Source: a virus. From it: DNA of 64,000 nucleotides. The notes under the pieces were generated by a model. The model ran no database searches, was not told the origin of the DNA, and saw only the letters and a list, made by a program, of their open reading frames with translations. The translations under genes were made by a program, and so were the position numbers. The DNA lies in IMG/VR virus record IMGVR_UViG_3300042868_005134, positions 62,001 to 126,000 of that record; one strand, 5' to 3'. Numbering within the stretch: position 1 is the first letter of the stretch; the number at the start of each line of letters is the position of its first letter. This document shows positions 53,467 to 63,069 of the stretch, piece by piece.

Positions 53467-54438
53467 TTATTGCTTTTGACGATTGCGAATCATCGCAAGA
53501 ATGTCTTCTGCTCTGCCGCCGTTAGCGGAAGGTGCAGCTTCTTGTTTGGGTGCTACTGGAGCTACCTTAGCAACAGTAGTGTCATCTTCCCATGGAGCAT
53601 CTTCAGATTCAGCCACTTTGGTCTTGGCTACTGGATCGCCTGTTGCTTGGCTCATGCCAGCAGGCTTGTAGTATTGGCTCCAGCGATCCATATCAAATGG
53701 TTCGCCTTCAACACTTGCTTCGAACATTTCTTTGATAACCTTAAGTTCGACATCGCCTGGCTTTTTAGGCAGGAAGTCTTTGAGATTATACAGGCCGTGC
53801 TCTTTTAAAGCAGACTGTTCAACATCGCTTAATGGACGTTCACGACGGCTCCACTTGCTAGTAGAGTAGTCAGCATAACCACCTTTGCTAGTCTTGATAA
53901 GTTTGAAGTCAACGCCATGAAGTAGGTCTGTTGGCAGGTTGTCCATTTCTGGATCAAGCAATGCGCCACGAATCAATTGAAAGATTTGTGGGCCGATAAT
54001 GAATCGACGAATTGGGTTCGAAGCTGGATTTTCTTCTTTAAGGCCGTCTTCAACAACAAAACCTTGGAAGATATAGCTACGCTTTTTCCAATACTTATTG
54101 GCCATTTGTTTCAGCGATTCGTCTTTGTACCATGGACGCACTTCTGCTAGAATAGGGCATGTGCCGCCATACATTTCCATACAAGGTACTTGGACTTGGA
54201 CTGGACGACTATCTGTGCTGCCACTAACTCCGGCGAATGGCAATTTAATCATTGCTCGTTCTGCCCAGAAAAATGTGTTGTCAGAGTCACCGTCTGGTAA
54301 GAATCTTACTGTTGCTTCAGATCCTTCTTTGAGATTCCAGAATGGATAAATTGAATTATCACCACCGGAACGTTGATTGTCGGAACCACGTGATTCCTGT
54401 TCTTTGAGCTTTGCTCGGATTTCTGCTAAAGATGCCAT
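53467..54438 (-). CDS. gp32: Single-stranded DNA-binding protein gp32
   Basis: 323 aa. N-terminal basic segment (LAEIRAKLKEQESR), OB-fold with VPCMEMYGGTCPILAEVRPW (zinc-site-like Cys pair), KRSYIFQGFVV and IRRFIIGPQIFQLIRGALLD. The acidic/flexible C-terminus binds partners. Coats ssDNA for replication, repair and recombination. Confidence 0.93.
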   Translation of the reverse strand: MASLAEIRAKLKEQESRGSDNQRSGGDNSIYPFWNLKEGSEATVRFLPDGDSDNTFFWAERAMIKLPFAGVSGSTDSRPVQVQVPCMEMYGGTCPILAEVRPWYKDESLKQMANKYWKKRSYIFQGFVVEDGLKEENPASNPIRRFIIGPQIFQLIRGALLDPEMDNLPTDLLHGVDFKLIKTSKGGYADYSTSKWSRRERPLSDVEQSALKEHGLYNLKDFLPKKPGDVELKVIKEMFEASVEGEPFDMDRWSQYYKPAGMSQATGDPVAKTKVAESEDAPWEDDTTVAKVAPVAPKQEAAPSANGGRAEDILAMIRNRQKQ

Positions 54439-54504
54439 AATAATCTCCTATTGTTAGCCTTTAATATTTTATGTGCCTATATTGTTTTAGAACCCTCTAA
54501 AACA

Positions 54505-54536
54505 AAAAACGCATACATGTTATTGTATACGTTTTT
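54505..54536 (-). terminator. Rho-independent terminator upstream of gp32
   Basis: Minus strand AACGTATAC...GTATGCGTT followed by TTTTT ends the 54575-56665 transcript. A second hairpin GTTTTAGA-GGGT-TCTAAAAC follows. GATAAATA lies just upstream and may serve gp32 late expression. Confidence 0.75.
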
Positions 54537-54574
54537 ATTTATCTTAGCAAGAGAAATCTTGCTTAAAAATGGTT

Positions 54575-56665
54575 TTATCTTGCCAATCCTGCCAGTTGCT
54601 TCATACGATTCATTTCGCCGAGACTGCTCAATTTAGCAATTACTTTTTCAGCAATAGGTCCGGCATTATCACCAAATTTCTTTTCGCAAGCAATTTTTAC
54701 ACCTTCTGCTCCTTTTGGAAAATTTCCTTCAACAGTATTGTACATACTCTTAACAAATTCGATTAACTCATCTGCTTTGTTTCCAAACACGTCTTCGACT
54801 TTCATTCCTGCTTTAGTGATTGCTTCGCCCAATGTCATTTCTTTACCGGCAATTCGAATAATCGTTTCTGCAGTTGCGCCTGCCTTTTTGGCTTTTTTAA
54901 TTGCGTCAGCCATACCTTTTTTAGCAAGATGTTTGGCCATATTTTTAGTCTTAACAGTGTTACCAAATTGATCTTTGTTGTCACTTGACTTTTTATAAGG
55001 TCCATCGAATGGTGGATCTTCTTCTTTCTCTTCTGCCATTGGAGGTGCTACCGGCGCTGGTTCAGCAGGTACAGGTTCAGCTGTCGGTGCTTCCGGTGCG
55101 GCCGCTTCCGGTTCGGGTGATGCCGGTGCCGCGTCCATGCCGCCATCGTCAGCAGGAAATTGGATCTGTGTCAAAATATCTGTGCCGTTTTCTTGGTCTT
55201 TAATTTTGATGTAATCTTTGAGGATATCTCTTACATCATGTTCGGGATCGATATCAGCAAGCTCTTTGAAAACATCTGTTAGTTCGTCATCGTCGATAAT
55301 ATCAGAAAGACTTTCAACAGCATTACTTCCGTCAGTGCCCACAGGCATCGGTTGTGCCACTAGTTGATTTAATTTTTCTACAGCTTCTCGTTTGCTGTTC
55401 TCATCATCACTAAAAATATCAACACGCTCGCCTATAATATGATTGAGTTGTCTTTCGTAGTCGGCAAATTCTTTTATTTGTCCGCCAATTTCTCGCTGAG
55501 CGGAATTGATTGCTCCCCACAAACCGCCCATACTACCTGCCATACCGTTGTTTGGACCTTGAACTCCTAGTTCTTTAGCAACTTGCTCAACAGTCATGCC
55601 TTTGGCTAATAATTCTTTTGCTTTGCGATTTACTTCAAGCCACTCCGGTGAAACACGTTCTGCCAATAAATCATCTGCTGATAATTCCTTAACAGGAATG
55701 TCACCCTCATCTATCAATTTAAAGATATAAGGGAATACATTTTTAAGTTCTTCATTGAATGTACGAATAGTCAATCTATCTATCCAATCATTCATCACAT
55801 CTTCTGGAATCTCTTTAGCATCGATAGCATGAAAATTTTCAGCAAATTCAACGTAACGAGTAGCACTTTGTAAACCATGAATTTCTTTTTTAACAGCGTC
55901 AATCCGTTCCATCACTTTGGTATGTATGCTACCCATTGCTTCGCTGACCATGGGATTTCTAGAAACATAATGTTTAAACATTCGCAGATTGCTTAATTCT
56001 TCGCTAAGACCAATCACATGTCCGCCAATGGAATCGTATGGAGTTCCGCCGTGCGCTACGTGTGTAGCCAATGCTCTAGCACCATTTAAATGTTTGAAAG
56101 GATACTTAAATCTTTCGCCTTGAGCATTTTCAATATAGATGCTTTCAATACGTTGAGCGCGACCTGCCGGGTTCTCAAAATTGACTGGGGCACTATGTTT
56201 AACAATTAACTTAGCATCGCCTAATTGCTGATAGCTAGTTTTGCTAGTGCCATATAATTTACTTTCAGACATAGTGTCTTCTCCGTTGTTCTTTTTAGAC
56301 ATGAATTCGTAGTCTCTTTTATCTAGATTGCTTTTAGAAATATCCCTAGTATCAAAATTCATCAGGCGTTGTTTGGCAAATTCTCGTAATTCTTGAAGGA
56401 AATTGTAAAATTTATTTTTTACAAATTCATCTTTTTCTTCCACAATATCGTTGGAGTAAATTATTACGAGACCGTCTTTTTCTGAAATACTTATATCGAT
56501 AGCTCCTAATGGAACTCGATTATGATGGTAATCAAAATTAAAAAATCTTGCTAATTCAGGTTCATCCGTTGTGTTACGATCTTCGTCGCGAAGTTTTACT
56601 TTGGGAAATTGTGTTCTAATTTTTCCAAATAGTTCTTCAGCAATGTTGCTTAGATTCTTGTTCAT
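54575..56665 (-). CDS. Large conserved T4-like protein, probably virion-associated
   Basis: 696 aa. Contains a helical middle (AMGSIHTKVMERIDAVKKEI), a helix-turn-helix-like ELLAKGMTVEQVAKELGVQG, a Pro/Ala/Glu linker (residues ~520-570), DNKDQFGNTVKTKNMAKHLA and a final LSSLGEMNRMKQLAGL. The gene sits between gp32 and gp17. Function unknown. The late box GATAAATA is exactly 5 nt before the ATG. Confidence 0.75.
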   Translation of the reverse strand: MNKNLSNIAEELFGKIRTQFPKVKLRDEDRNTTDEPELARFFNFDYHHNRVPLGAIDISISEKDGLVIIYSNDIVEEKDEFVKNKFYNFLQELREFAKQRLMNFDTRDISKSNLDKRDYEFMSKKNNGEDTMSESKLYGTSKTSYQQLGDAKLIVKHSAPVNFENPAGRAQRIESIYIENAQGERFKYPFKHLNGARALATHVAHGGTPYDSIGGHVIGLSEELSNLRMFKHYVSRNPMVSEAMGSIHTKVMERIDAVKKEIHGLQSATRYVEFAENFHAIDAKEIPEDVMNDWIDRLTIRTFNEELKNVFPYIFKLIDEGDIPVKELSADDLLAERVSPEWLEVNRKAKELLAKGMTVEQVAKELGVQGPNNGMAGSMGGLWGAINSAQREIGGQIKEFADYERQLNHIIGERVDIFSDDENSKREAVEKLNQLVAQPMPVGTDGSNAVESLSDIIDDDELTDVFKELADIDPEHDVRDILKDYIKIKDQENGTDILTQIQFPADDGGMDAAPASPEPEAAAPEAPTAEPVPAEPAPVAPPMAEEKEEDPPFDGPYKKSSDNKDQFGNTVKTKNMAKHLAKKGMADAIKKAKKAGATAETIIRIAGKEMTLGEAITKAGMKVEDVFGNKADELIEFVKSMYNTVEGNFPKGAEGVKIACEKKFGDNAGPIAEKVIAKLSSLGEMNRMKQLAGLAR

Positions 56666-56670
56666 ACTGA

Positions 56671-56678
56671 TATTTATC
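56671..56678 (-). promoter_or_regulatory. Late promoter GATAAATA, 5 nt before ATG
   Basis: GATAAATA-TCAGT-ATG on the minus strand, inside the 3' end of gp17; +1 predicted on the A of ATG 56665. Confidence 0.65.
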
Positions 56679-58269
56679 CTAAATTAGACGAAATAAAGAT
56701 AGGCATCGGCATTTCCCAGTCATCGTCTGCGTGTCCTGAATGGCTGCTAATACTGTCAAACACCCGTTCATCCCAGTCCGCTAACACCTGGCTCATGCGT
56801 ACCATTAGCAGTGTGGCACTGACTAAATCGTCTTGTTCTCCCGATTTCGCTTTGAATGTTACACCGGCTGCTATATATGCTTTTAGTTCAGATATCAAGG
56901 GCTTGCTGTTAATTTTCATTTTACCGCTTTCGATTAAGAACTTTAGGCGGGCACTTGCTGAAATCTTACTGCCATGCGTGGTATTAAATCCTTTACGAAA
57001 TTTACGTACATGACCTTTTCGTACTGGTTCGCTCACAAACAAGCCTGCAAAATTTTCTTCGCCTATGTCCTTGATACAAACCAATCCTGCTTCGCCCACT
57101 GTGTTGTTTTCTATAGTCCAATAGAGATTGTTGACAGTTTCACCTGTTTCGTCTTGTATATATTTTAATATTTCCCTAAGAACCTTGATTTGTCCTTGGA
57201 TGGGTGTTAAATTGTGTTGCCACTCGGCCACTTGCGTAAAACTGGGTAATTCAAATACTTCAATTGCAGCACTATTGCCGCCTGTACCTAAACTAGGGTC
57301 TAATGTAACTGCGTACATGCTGTCTCGATTTAATTGTTTATACCAGCGAGTTTGACCCATTCTTTGCGTGGGTTCCTTGCCTTCTAGTCCCGCAAGACAG
57401 ATACTGTTAATAAGTGTTTCGTCGTAGACTAAGAATTCACAATTATATTCTCGGCGAAAACGCTCTTCACCAATACGGCCACGCTCTGTACGTTCCCATA
57501 TTTCATCTCTATCGGGGTGCTCATGCCACTTACAAGTGAATGGAAAAAACCCGTTTATGCCAGTTTCTTGTTCATTACCAAATTCGTCAAACTTCTTGTT
57601 AGCTTCTTTCCAAATAGTGGCAAATGTATCTTCGTCACTGTTAGGAGTTGAGGTAATGATAGCCTTACCACCAGTTGCCAGTGTGGGAGATATTGATGTC
57701 CAAAATTCTTCTGCGATGTTGGGTGGCACAAATGCAAACTCGTCACAGTATAGTAATGATATACTCATACCACGACCAGTGTTGCCCGTAGTTGTTGTAC
57801 TAACAATACGAGACCCGTTGTCAAATTCAATAGAACCTTTATTGTAGTTTGTCACTCCCGATCGAATAAAATCAGGACACAACTCATAGGCATATCGTAT
57901 ACGTTGCATAATTTCTTGCGAACCCGTATACTTGTGAGCTGAGATTAAGATAGTCTGGTCAGGATGGAACATGGCATACCATAGCAAATAGCCAGCAGCA
58001 CATGTTGTCTTGCCCATCTGCCTGGGTAACATGTTAATATTAAATCTATGTCCGTGATATGCATCTAGCAGTCTTGTTTGAAACTCAAATGGGTCAAACA
58101 ACATTTTGCCTTTGACTGGATGCTGTATATAAAAATAATGGCTACAAAAATAATGATATCCGTTATCAGGATCTGAGCAGGCAGCAAGATGCCGAATGTG
58201 TTCTTCGGTGAATGTTTCTCTTGCGTGTGCTTTTTTAGTTAGTACGCCGTCTAGACTTTTATTTGCCAT
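56674..58269 (-). CDS. gp17: Terminase large subunit gp17
   Basis: 531 aa. ATPase: Walker A LPRQMGKTTCAAGYL, Walker B SLLYCDEFAFV, coupling motif IITSTPN. Nuclease: AVTLDPSLGTGGN with the first catalytic Asp, and DDLVSATLLM at the end. Packages DNA into the prohead by headful cutting. Preceded (upstream) by gp16 and two unassigned genes. Confidence 0.95.
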   Translation of the reverse strand: MANKSLDGVLTKKAHARETFTEEHIRHLAACSDPDNGYHYFCSHYFYIQHPVKGKMLFDPFEFQTRLLDAYHGHRFNINMLPRQMGKTTCAAGYLLWYAMFHPDQTILISAHKYTGSQEIMQRIRYAYELCPDFIRSGVTNYNKGSIEFDNGSRIVSTTTTGNTGRGMSISLLYCDEFAFVPPNIAEEFWTSISPTLATGGKAIITSTPNSDEDTFATIWKEANKKFDEFGNEQETGINGFFPFTCKWHEHPDRDEIWERTERGRIGEERFRREYNCEFLVYDETLINSICLAGLEGKEPTQRMGQTRWYKQLNRDSMYAVTLDPSLGTGGNSAAIEVFELPSFTQVAEWQHNLTPIQGQIKVLREILKYIQDETGETVNNLYWTIENNTVGEAGLVCIKDIGEENFAGLFVSEPVRKGHVRKFRKGFNTTHGSKISASARLKFLIESGKMKINSKPLISELKAYIAAGVTFKAKSGEQDDLVSATLLMVRMSQVLADWDERVFDSISSHSGHADDDWEMPMPIFISSNLG

Positions 58270-58285
58270 ATTGTTATTTACTGAA

Positions 58286-58311
58286 AAAAATAGCCTCCGA
58301 AGAGGCTATTT
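58286..58311 (-). terminator. Rho-independent terminator
   Basis: AAATAGCCTC-TTCG-GAGGCTATTT (10 pairs, UUCG loop) followed by TTTT on the minus strand, just before gp17. Confidence 0.9.
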
Positions 58312-58345
58312 GGCACTATAAACAGAGTGCTAACTGCGACGAATC

Positions 58346-59332
58346 TTATCGTTCCATACGATCGTTATAATCGTTACGCATACGTTCTTTTTTATCTTTC
58401 AATGCTTGTAAACGCTTCTTAGCTGACTCGTCTCCGTCTGCTGCTTTTTTCTTTAAGCTATCTTCTTGTGATTTTTCAAGGCCGCGACGATGTTCAGCAT
58501 CTACTGAGTTAGGATTGTATGCTTCTTTCATTTTTGATAAAAGTTTTTTACCCGGTTCTGCTTTTTTATCAGCGGCCATTTTATCTTTTGCTGCTTGAAC
58601 TTTAGCTTTGGATTCTGAACTGTTCCTGTCAACATACTTGCTGTGTGCTTTTTCCTTAGGGCCTGAACCTTCTCTTAATTTGATATCGCTATACAGACCT
58701 TTGAGCTGTTCAGCAATTCGCTCTGCCATGGGTTGCATTGGGTTGTCGCCGCCTGCCACTTTTGGAAATGTTTGCTTTGGTTTATTTAAATCGCCGCCAC
58801 CTTGTGGCTGAGTAACTGCGTCGATGCCGTAATACATTTCGTCTCCCAATGGCATCCTTTCTTCTTCGTCGTGTCCTGTATCGCCCTGGTCTCCGCCTAA
58901 CGCTTTCATAACAATTGGCATTTCAGAATCCATTCCATCATGTCCGTGATCCATGCCTGGCATTTCTAAATCCATTTGGCCGCCTTCATCGCCGTCTAGA
59001 TTGCGTAGTATATCCATTAGATCACGAATGCCGTTTGCGCCGGCACCGTTCATGCTTAGATTCATTGACACAGAATCTTGCTGCGGAGGTGTTCTCATAC
59101 CCATCATGCTACCAGGCATGTCCATGCCGCATTCTTCAATGAATGATTCATCAACTTCCTTTTCTTTTTCTTTGTCTTTAGGAAAAGCAGCTTTCATTCG
59201 ACTGCCGTAGTACTCGTCTTTACCGCTTTCGATTTCGCCGTCACCGTCGTAATCTTTCTTGGCTTTGTCGCTTTCTTGTACCGATTGTTGATCCAGGGTA
59301 TTTAAGCGTGATAATAATTCTTGAAAATTCAT
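58346..59332 (-). CDS. Acidic/charged protein between gp16 and gp17
   Basis: 328 aa, low-complexity. MNFQELLSRLNTLDQQSVQE precedes a Ca-binding-like DYDGDGEIESGKDEYYGSRM, then Met/Gly/Asp-rich segments and a Lys-rich helix (LKKKAADGDESAKKRLQALK). Typical of disordered head-core or scaffold-like proteins. A V-Q-E|S at residue ~20 could be a prohead protease site. Confidence 0.68.
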   Translation of the reverse strand: MNFQELLSRLNTLDQQSVQESDKAKKDYDGDGEIESGKDEYYGSRMKAAFPKDKEKEKEVDESFIEECGMDMPGSMMGMRTPPQQDSVSMNLSMNGAGANGIRDLMDILRNLDGDEGGQMDLEMPGMDHGHDGMDSEMPIVMKALGGDQGDTGHDEEERMPLGDEMYYGIDAVTQPQGGGDLNKPKQTFPKVAGGDNPMQPMAERIAEQLKGLYSDIKLREGSGPKEKAHSKYVDRNSSESKAKVQAAKDKMAADKKAEPGKKLLSKMKEAYNPNSVDAEHRRGLEKSQEDSLKKKAADGDESAKKRLQALKDKKERMRNDYNDRMER

Positions 59333-59343
59333 GATTGTTCCTT

Positions 59344-59946
59344 TTATTTCTTAGTAGAAAATAAACTCTTAGCAGGACCTACCTTAGGCATTGCTTCTGC
59401 TTTTTCTTTGTGCGTACTCTTTGCTAATAGCTTTTCGTTAACACCTTTTATTTGTGTTAACTGTTTATCCTTGGATGCTTTAGCAACGTCTTTCAAGAAA
59501 CTACTAATCATCTTGTCTCCAAACAATCCTTGATTGTTGGACTTTTCATAACCTTGCGACAATAATGCTTGACCTTTGTCATCTAACGTCATGTTTTCTG
59601 CTTCAATGGCAGCGTTTGCTTCTTCGAGCGGTGTACGTACACGAATTGATTCTCTACCAATACCAGTACAGTTTGCTAACAACTCAGATAGCACAGAACT
59701 TGTAGCTGGATAATCTAATTCTACTTCAAACACTGTCATTGAACTGTTCTTAAGTGTGGGAAAGTCTAATAGGTGAGATTGAATAGGAGTATTTTTACCT
59801 TTGGTAAATCTGCTTACTTTGTATTGTTGTAGTGCAGTTTCCATAACATCTTCGCAGTTATCCGGAAGGTCGCCCGCTACTTTAATTTTAAAAGTATATT
59901 TTTTCTCTTCTACACTTTCTTGTAGGTATGCGCTGAATAGTTTCAT
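59344..59946 (-). CDS. Hypothetical head-region protein, 200 aa
   Basis: MKLFSAYLQESVEEKKYTFK has an L-Q-E|S site after a short amphipathic leader, like T4 capsid-targeted proteins. Middle: FEVELDYPATSSVLSELLAN. The last 70 residues are Lys-rich. Conserved neighbour of gp16 in aquatic T4-like phages; function unknown. Confidence 0.7.
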   Translation of the reverse strand: MKLFSAYLQESVEEKKYTFKIKVAGDLPDNCEDVMETALQQYKVSRFTKGKNTPIQSHLLDFPTLKNSSMTVFEVELDYPATSSVLSELLANCTGIGRESIRVRTPLEEANAAIEAENMTLDDKGQALLSQGYEKSNNQGLFGDKMISSFLKDVAKASKDKQLTQIKGVNEKLLAKSTHKEKAEAMPKVGPAKSLFSTKK

Positions 59947-59963
59947 ATTATAATCCTGATACC

Positions 59964-60440
59964 TTATTTATTCATATTTTTAAGTTTCTCAATCAAACTA
60001 TTACGGTCTGAAATGATAACTCCACTGCCTGGAATGTCAATGCCTTCTTCTGGGCCAGCTTTTTGATCAAGTTGTTGTTTTTTAAGCTGAAGTTCAATCA
60101 TCTTAAGTTTTTTGTCAATTTTAGCACTTTTTGCATCTATAGCATTTTTAAGCATGCCGCCCGCCACTTCAAAAATACGTCCGCTGTATCTAGCTTCTAC
60201 ATTCATACCCAAATCCATTAGATCATCATAGGCATCTGTAGCTCTTTGTGCTAGTGCGTCAAATTCTGCGTCGGCTGCATCGCCCAGTCCCTTGACAGCG
60301 GGTAAACTAGCGGCAATTTTGTCAAATTCTGATAAATCTCTAAGAAAAGGTGGCGGCATAACTTTTGCCGATTCCTTCTCTGATTCTTTAATCAGTTTCT
60401 TATTTTCAGGTAAGTTGAGCAGTTCTTCTAATTTTTTCAT
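59964..60440 (-). CDS. gp16: Terminase small subunit gp16
   Basis: 158 aa. The central helical block DAYDDLMDLGMNVEARYSGR followed by IFEVAGGMLKNAIDAKSAKI has the length and layout of the gp16 coiled-coil oligomerisation domain; the C-terminus GSGVIISDRNSLIEKL matches the end of the family. Position beside gp17 supports the call. Late-type GATAAGTA is 5 nt before the ATG. Confidence 0.78.
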   Translation of the reverse strand: MKKLEELLNLPENKKLIKESEKESAKVMPPPFLRDLSEFDKIAASLPAVKGLGDAADAEFDALAQRATDAYDDLMDLGMNVEARYSGRIFEVAGGMLKNAIDAKSAKIDKKLKMIELQLKKQQLDQKAGPEEGIDIPGSGVIISDRNSLIEKLKNMNK

Positions 60441-60445
60441 AATAA

Positions 60446-60453
60446 TACTTATC
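60446..60453 (-). promoter_or_regulatory. Late-type box GATAAGTA, 5 nt before ATG
   Basis: GATAAGTA-TTATT-ATG on the minus strand; overlaps the stop of gp4. Confidence 0.5.
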
Positions 60454-60886
60454 TATTTCTACCGTTAATGAATAAGTCTTGTTCGTTGATTACACGGAAC
60501 TTTATTCCTTGTGCTTTACACCATGCCATGGCAGCTCGCCATTTGGCCACGTTTCTAACATATTGAATTTGATTATTTTTATTCTTGCCTACTTTTTCTC
60601 GTAGTGTTTGATTTTGCGGTTTAACTTCAATTAGCTCCACAAACATTTTGCCATTTTTATCGGCATACTGAATAAAAAAATCCGGAATATAGATAGTTTG
60701 CTTGCCAGTAATAGGACATCTGTAAGGAATACTGATAGCCTCACTAGCCCATTTTTGTATACTAGGATGTGTGTCGCAAAATCTCATGAACGCAAACTCC
60801 CAAGAGCTGCGATATGTTGGAGTTTTCTTTCCTACATATTTCTCTGGGTTTGTTATTGCGAATTTACCTTGAGCAAATCGACTCAT
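60449..60886 (-). CDS. gp4: Head completion protein gp4
   Basis: 145 aa. YRSSWEFAFMRFCDTHPSIQ, SIPYRCPITGKQTIYIPDFF and MFVELIEVKPQNQ form the nuclease-like (PD-(D/E)XK-type) core of T4 gp4/50, needed to finish DNA-filled heads before tail joining. Confidence 0.88.
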   Translation of the reverse strand: MSRFAQGKFAITNPEKYVGKKTPTYRSSWEFAFMRFCDTHPSIQKWASEAISIPYRCPITGKQTIYIPDFFIQYADKNGKMFVELIEVKPQNQTLREKVGKNKNNQIQYVRNVAKWRAAMAWCKAQGIKFRVINEQDLFINGRNR

Positions 60887-61251
60887 ACTCTAATGTTTCT
60901 GCTCTCTGTAGTTTCTTCAATTGTTAATAATTTAAAACCAAGAGTACTAGTTTTTTCTCTATAAGCGTTCAGTACTTGTGTAACCACATTACTAAGTTGA
61001 GCATCATTGAGAGTTTTGATAGTGTCGAGAAGTTCCATAACTTCAACGTTATCTATCTTGGACTGAGTTAGTAATACTATTGCGGTACTACGTGCAGCTT
61101 CTAGATCCCACCCTCTTTTTAAAAAGAATCCTAATACAATATCTATTTGATTAGATGGAAATGTTATTTGCTGTCTAAAATATTTGTCGAAGAAACTTTT
61201 AACTTCTCCGCTGCTATCATCATTAATTTTTGATGGTAAATTATAAGCCAT
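60883..61251 (-). CDS. Conserved structural-region protein, 122 aa
   Basis: SSGEVKSFFDKYFRQQITFP and WDLEAARSTAIVLLTQSKID, all-helical. Conserved between gp4 and the tube-like gene in aquatic T4-like phages; may be a tail or baseplate assembly factor. ATGA overlap with gp4. Confidence 0.7.
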   Translation of the reverse strand: MAYNLPSKINDDSSGEVKSFFDKYFRQQITFPSNQIDIVLGFFLKRGWDLEAARSTAIVLLTQSKIDNVEVMELLDTIKTLNDAQLSNVVTQVLNAYREKTSTLGFKLLTIEETTESRNIRV

Positions 61252-62321
61252 TATGGTCCGCCGCCTCCACCAAATTGTATAGGTTTAGCAGATGTTGTTG
61301 CTGATGGATTATTCACAGGAAAACTTATTGTGTTTTGTCCACTTAATCCTATTACAGCCGCACTTTGAAGACCGCGGACGGCTGCGCCTGTTAATTCACT
61401 TCTTACACCTGTTGATGTTAACGATTTGGCATTTTGATATGTATTTACTGCAGCGATAGCGGTGCTTATAAAATTTGCCGGACTGTCAAATGCCTTGCCA
61501 GATCCTAATGCGCCAAACACTGCTTCGGCTCCAGCAAGGAAACCACCTTGACCAAACAGTGTTCTTGTGCCGCCACCGTATATACTTAACGGACTTGGCA
61601 TAGTGTCATAATGTTCGACACCAAATCCTGGAGGATTACCTTGGCTCACGTAACCTGTGTTATAGGTAACTGCTTCGTAATCTAGTTGCATGGATTGTTC
61701 AGCACTTTGTCCTGAACTCATGTCCATAGCGTCATGATTCCAACTCTTGATAATAGGATTTACTAATTTGTAACTATACCAAGCCTTTTTTGCCATCTGA
61801 TAAATTGTAATATCATTAAAAAACGGCATACTGCTGTTGTTATCTAGACCGTACCTAGAATTCATAAAAGCAGGAGCTTTCATGGCGTTTCTGTTATAGG
61901 CTGTACCATTTTTGGCAGCTTGACTGTCTCCATAGTAGTAACCAAAATAATTTTGCCATAGCTGACCAACTACACCTAAATTGTCATCATGAAAGGCAAT
62001 ATTAATAGGTTGGTATTCTATTTTATTTTGTACAACTTTTTTCCTGTTATACTGATTTAGTGTTTCAGTTTGTATAGTAAACTTAGGAAGATCACATTTC
62101 TTTACCAGCATATTGATTTCGTTTCTATGCTGATAGGTAAAGTTTAAACTTTTTAATGCGTTGGTATTGATGTTAAACACCACATGAAATAAAAACTTTT
62201 GCTTAGGAGCAAGTCTTAAATCACTGTCTACATGGAGCCGTGAAGCATGTTGAAAATCTCCCACATTTCCGCGGGGATTAGTTGCACCACTTACAAATTG
62301 ATTCCAGGCTTTGCTTGTCAT
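61251..62321 (-). CDS. Tail-tube-fold protein (gp19/gp54-like)
   Basis: 356 aa. FLFHVVFNINTNALKSLNFT, VKKCDLPKFTIQTETLNQYN and KIEYQPINIAFHDDNLGVVG are tube-fold motifs of the gp19/gp48/gp54 type. A C-terminal extension (AEAVFGALGSGKAFDSPANF) is extra. Likely a baseplate-tube initiator. GATAAATA lies exactly 5 nt before its ATG. Confidence 0.76.
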   Translation of the reverse strand: MTSKAWNQFVSGATNPRGNVGDFQHASRLHVDSDLRLAPKQKFLFHVVFNINTNALKSLNFTYQHRNEINMLVKKCDLPKFTIQTETLNQYNRKKVVQNKIEYQPINIAFHDDNLGVVGQLWQNYFGYYYGDSQAAKNGTAYNRNAMKAPAFMNSRYGLDNNSSMPFFNDITIYQMAKKAWYSYKLVNPIIKSWNHDAMDMSSGQSAEQSMQLDYEAVTYNTGYVSQGNPPGFGVEHYDTMPSPLSIYGGGTRTLFGQGGFLAGAEAVFGALGSGKAFDSPANFISTAIAAVNTYQNAKSLTSTGVRSELTGAAVRGLQSAAVIGLSGQNTISFPVNNPSATTSAKPIQFGGGGGP

Positions 62322-62326
62322 GTAAT

Positions 62327-62334
62327 TATTTATC
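62327..62334 (-). promoter_or_regulatory. Late promoter GATAAATA, 5 nt before ATG
   Basis: GATAAATA-ATTAC-ATG on the minus strand; +1 predicted on the A of ATG 62321. Confidence 0.65.
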
Positions 62335-62370
62335 GACTACAGAAAACTACGTAGTTAATGAAAAGTCGTA

Positions 62371-62396
62371 AAAAAAGGCTGCTGCCAGCCTTTTTA
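62371..62396 (-). terminator. Rho-independent terminator after gp19
   Basis: AAAAAGGCTG-GCAG-CAGCCTTTTT with further T on the minus strand, right after the gp19 stop. Confidence 0.92.
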
Positions 62397-62402
62397 TTTT
62401 GA

Positions 62403-63041
62403 TTAAGTTCGGCCTGGGCCGGTAATCATTGACGATGCTGCTACACTTCGGCCAAGGCCTGTAGTGATACCAACACCTGCGCCGCCACCTACCTGACTTG
62501 CGTTATCATACTTGATGGTCATGGTGATAGTAACTGCTTCGTTAGCACTGTAAGCTAAGTTGTTATAGTTAACGTTTTCTAGATAGCAACCGTATAGTTC
62601 CCATGTTTCTAACACTGTCGGAGCATTGTTGCCGTTGCCGCCGTCTAAGATTTCGTATTTGGTTGTAAACTTATAGTCGATACCAGCTGCTGCAGAACTC
62701 ATTTCTAAGAAGTCGAATTGTTTCTGTAGTTGCTCGCCTACTAGTTTGCTTACGCTACCGTCTACAGAATCGCGAACGTTTAAAGCCACTGCTGTCCAGC
62801 TGTGTCTGCCTGCTAGATAGACTCTGCTGTTGTAAGTAGGGACTTCAATTGCTTCGAATGCCACTGTTGGTCTTGCGATATCGATAACTTGTTTAGTTAG
62901 TTCAGTTGCTTGTCCTCCTGTAACGCCAAAACCAATCAAAGTAACTCTAAAGCGATACTTTAACTTTGGCATCAACAAGCCCTGTGAACCAGCTCCACTT
63001 TCTAGTGGAACTGTAAAGTTGTTTAATGATGAAATTGCCAT
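62403..63041 (-). CDS. gp19: Tail tube protein gp19
   Basis: 212 aa. KYRFRVTLIGFG, ARPTVAFEAIEVPTYNSRVY, WTAVALNVRDSVDG and ETWELYGCYLENVNYNNLAY are gp19 hallmarks. Stacked hexamers form the inner tube of the contractile tail. AAGGAAAC lies 10 nt before the ATG; followed by a strong terminator, giving high independent expression with gp18. Confidence 0.92.
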   Translation of the reverse strand: MAISSLNNFTVPLESGAGSQGLLMPKLKYRFRVTLIGFGVTGGQATELTKQVIDIARPTVAFEAIEVPTYNSRVYLAGRHSWTAVALNVRDSVDGSVSKLVGEQLQKQFDFLEMSSAAAGIDYKFTTKYEILDGGNGNNAPTVLETWELYGCYLENVNYNNLAYSANEAVTITMTIKYDNASQVGGGAGVGITTGLGRSVAASSMITGPGRT

Positions 63042-63069
63042 TTTGTATGTTTCCTTTTATAATTTAGGA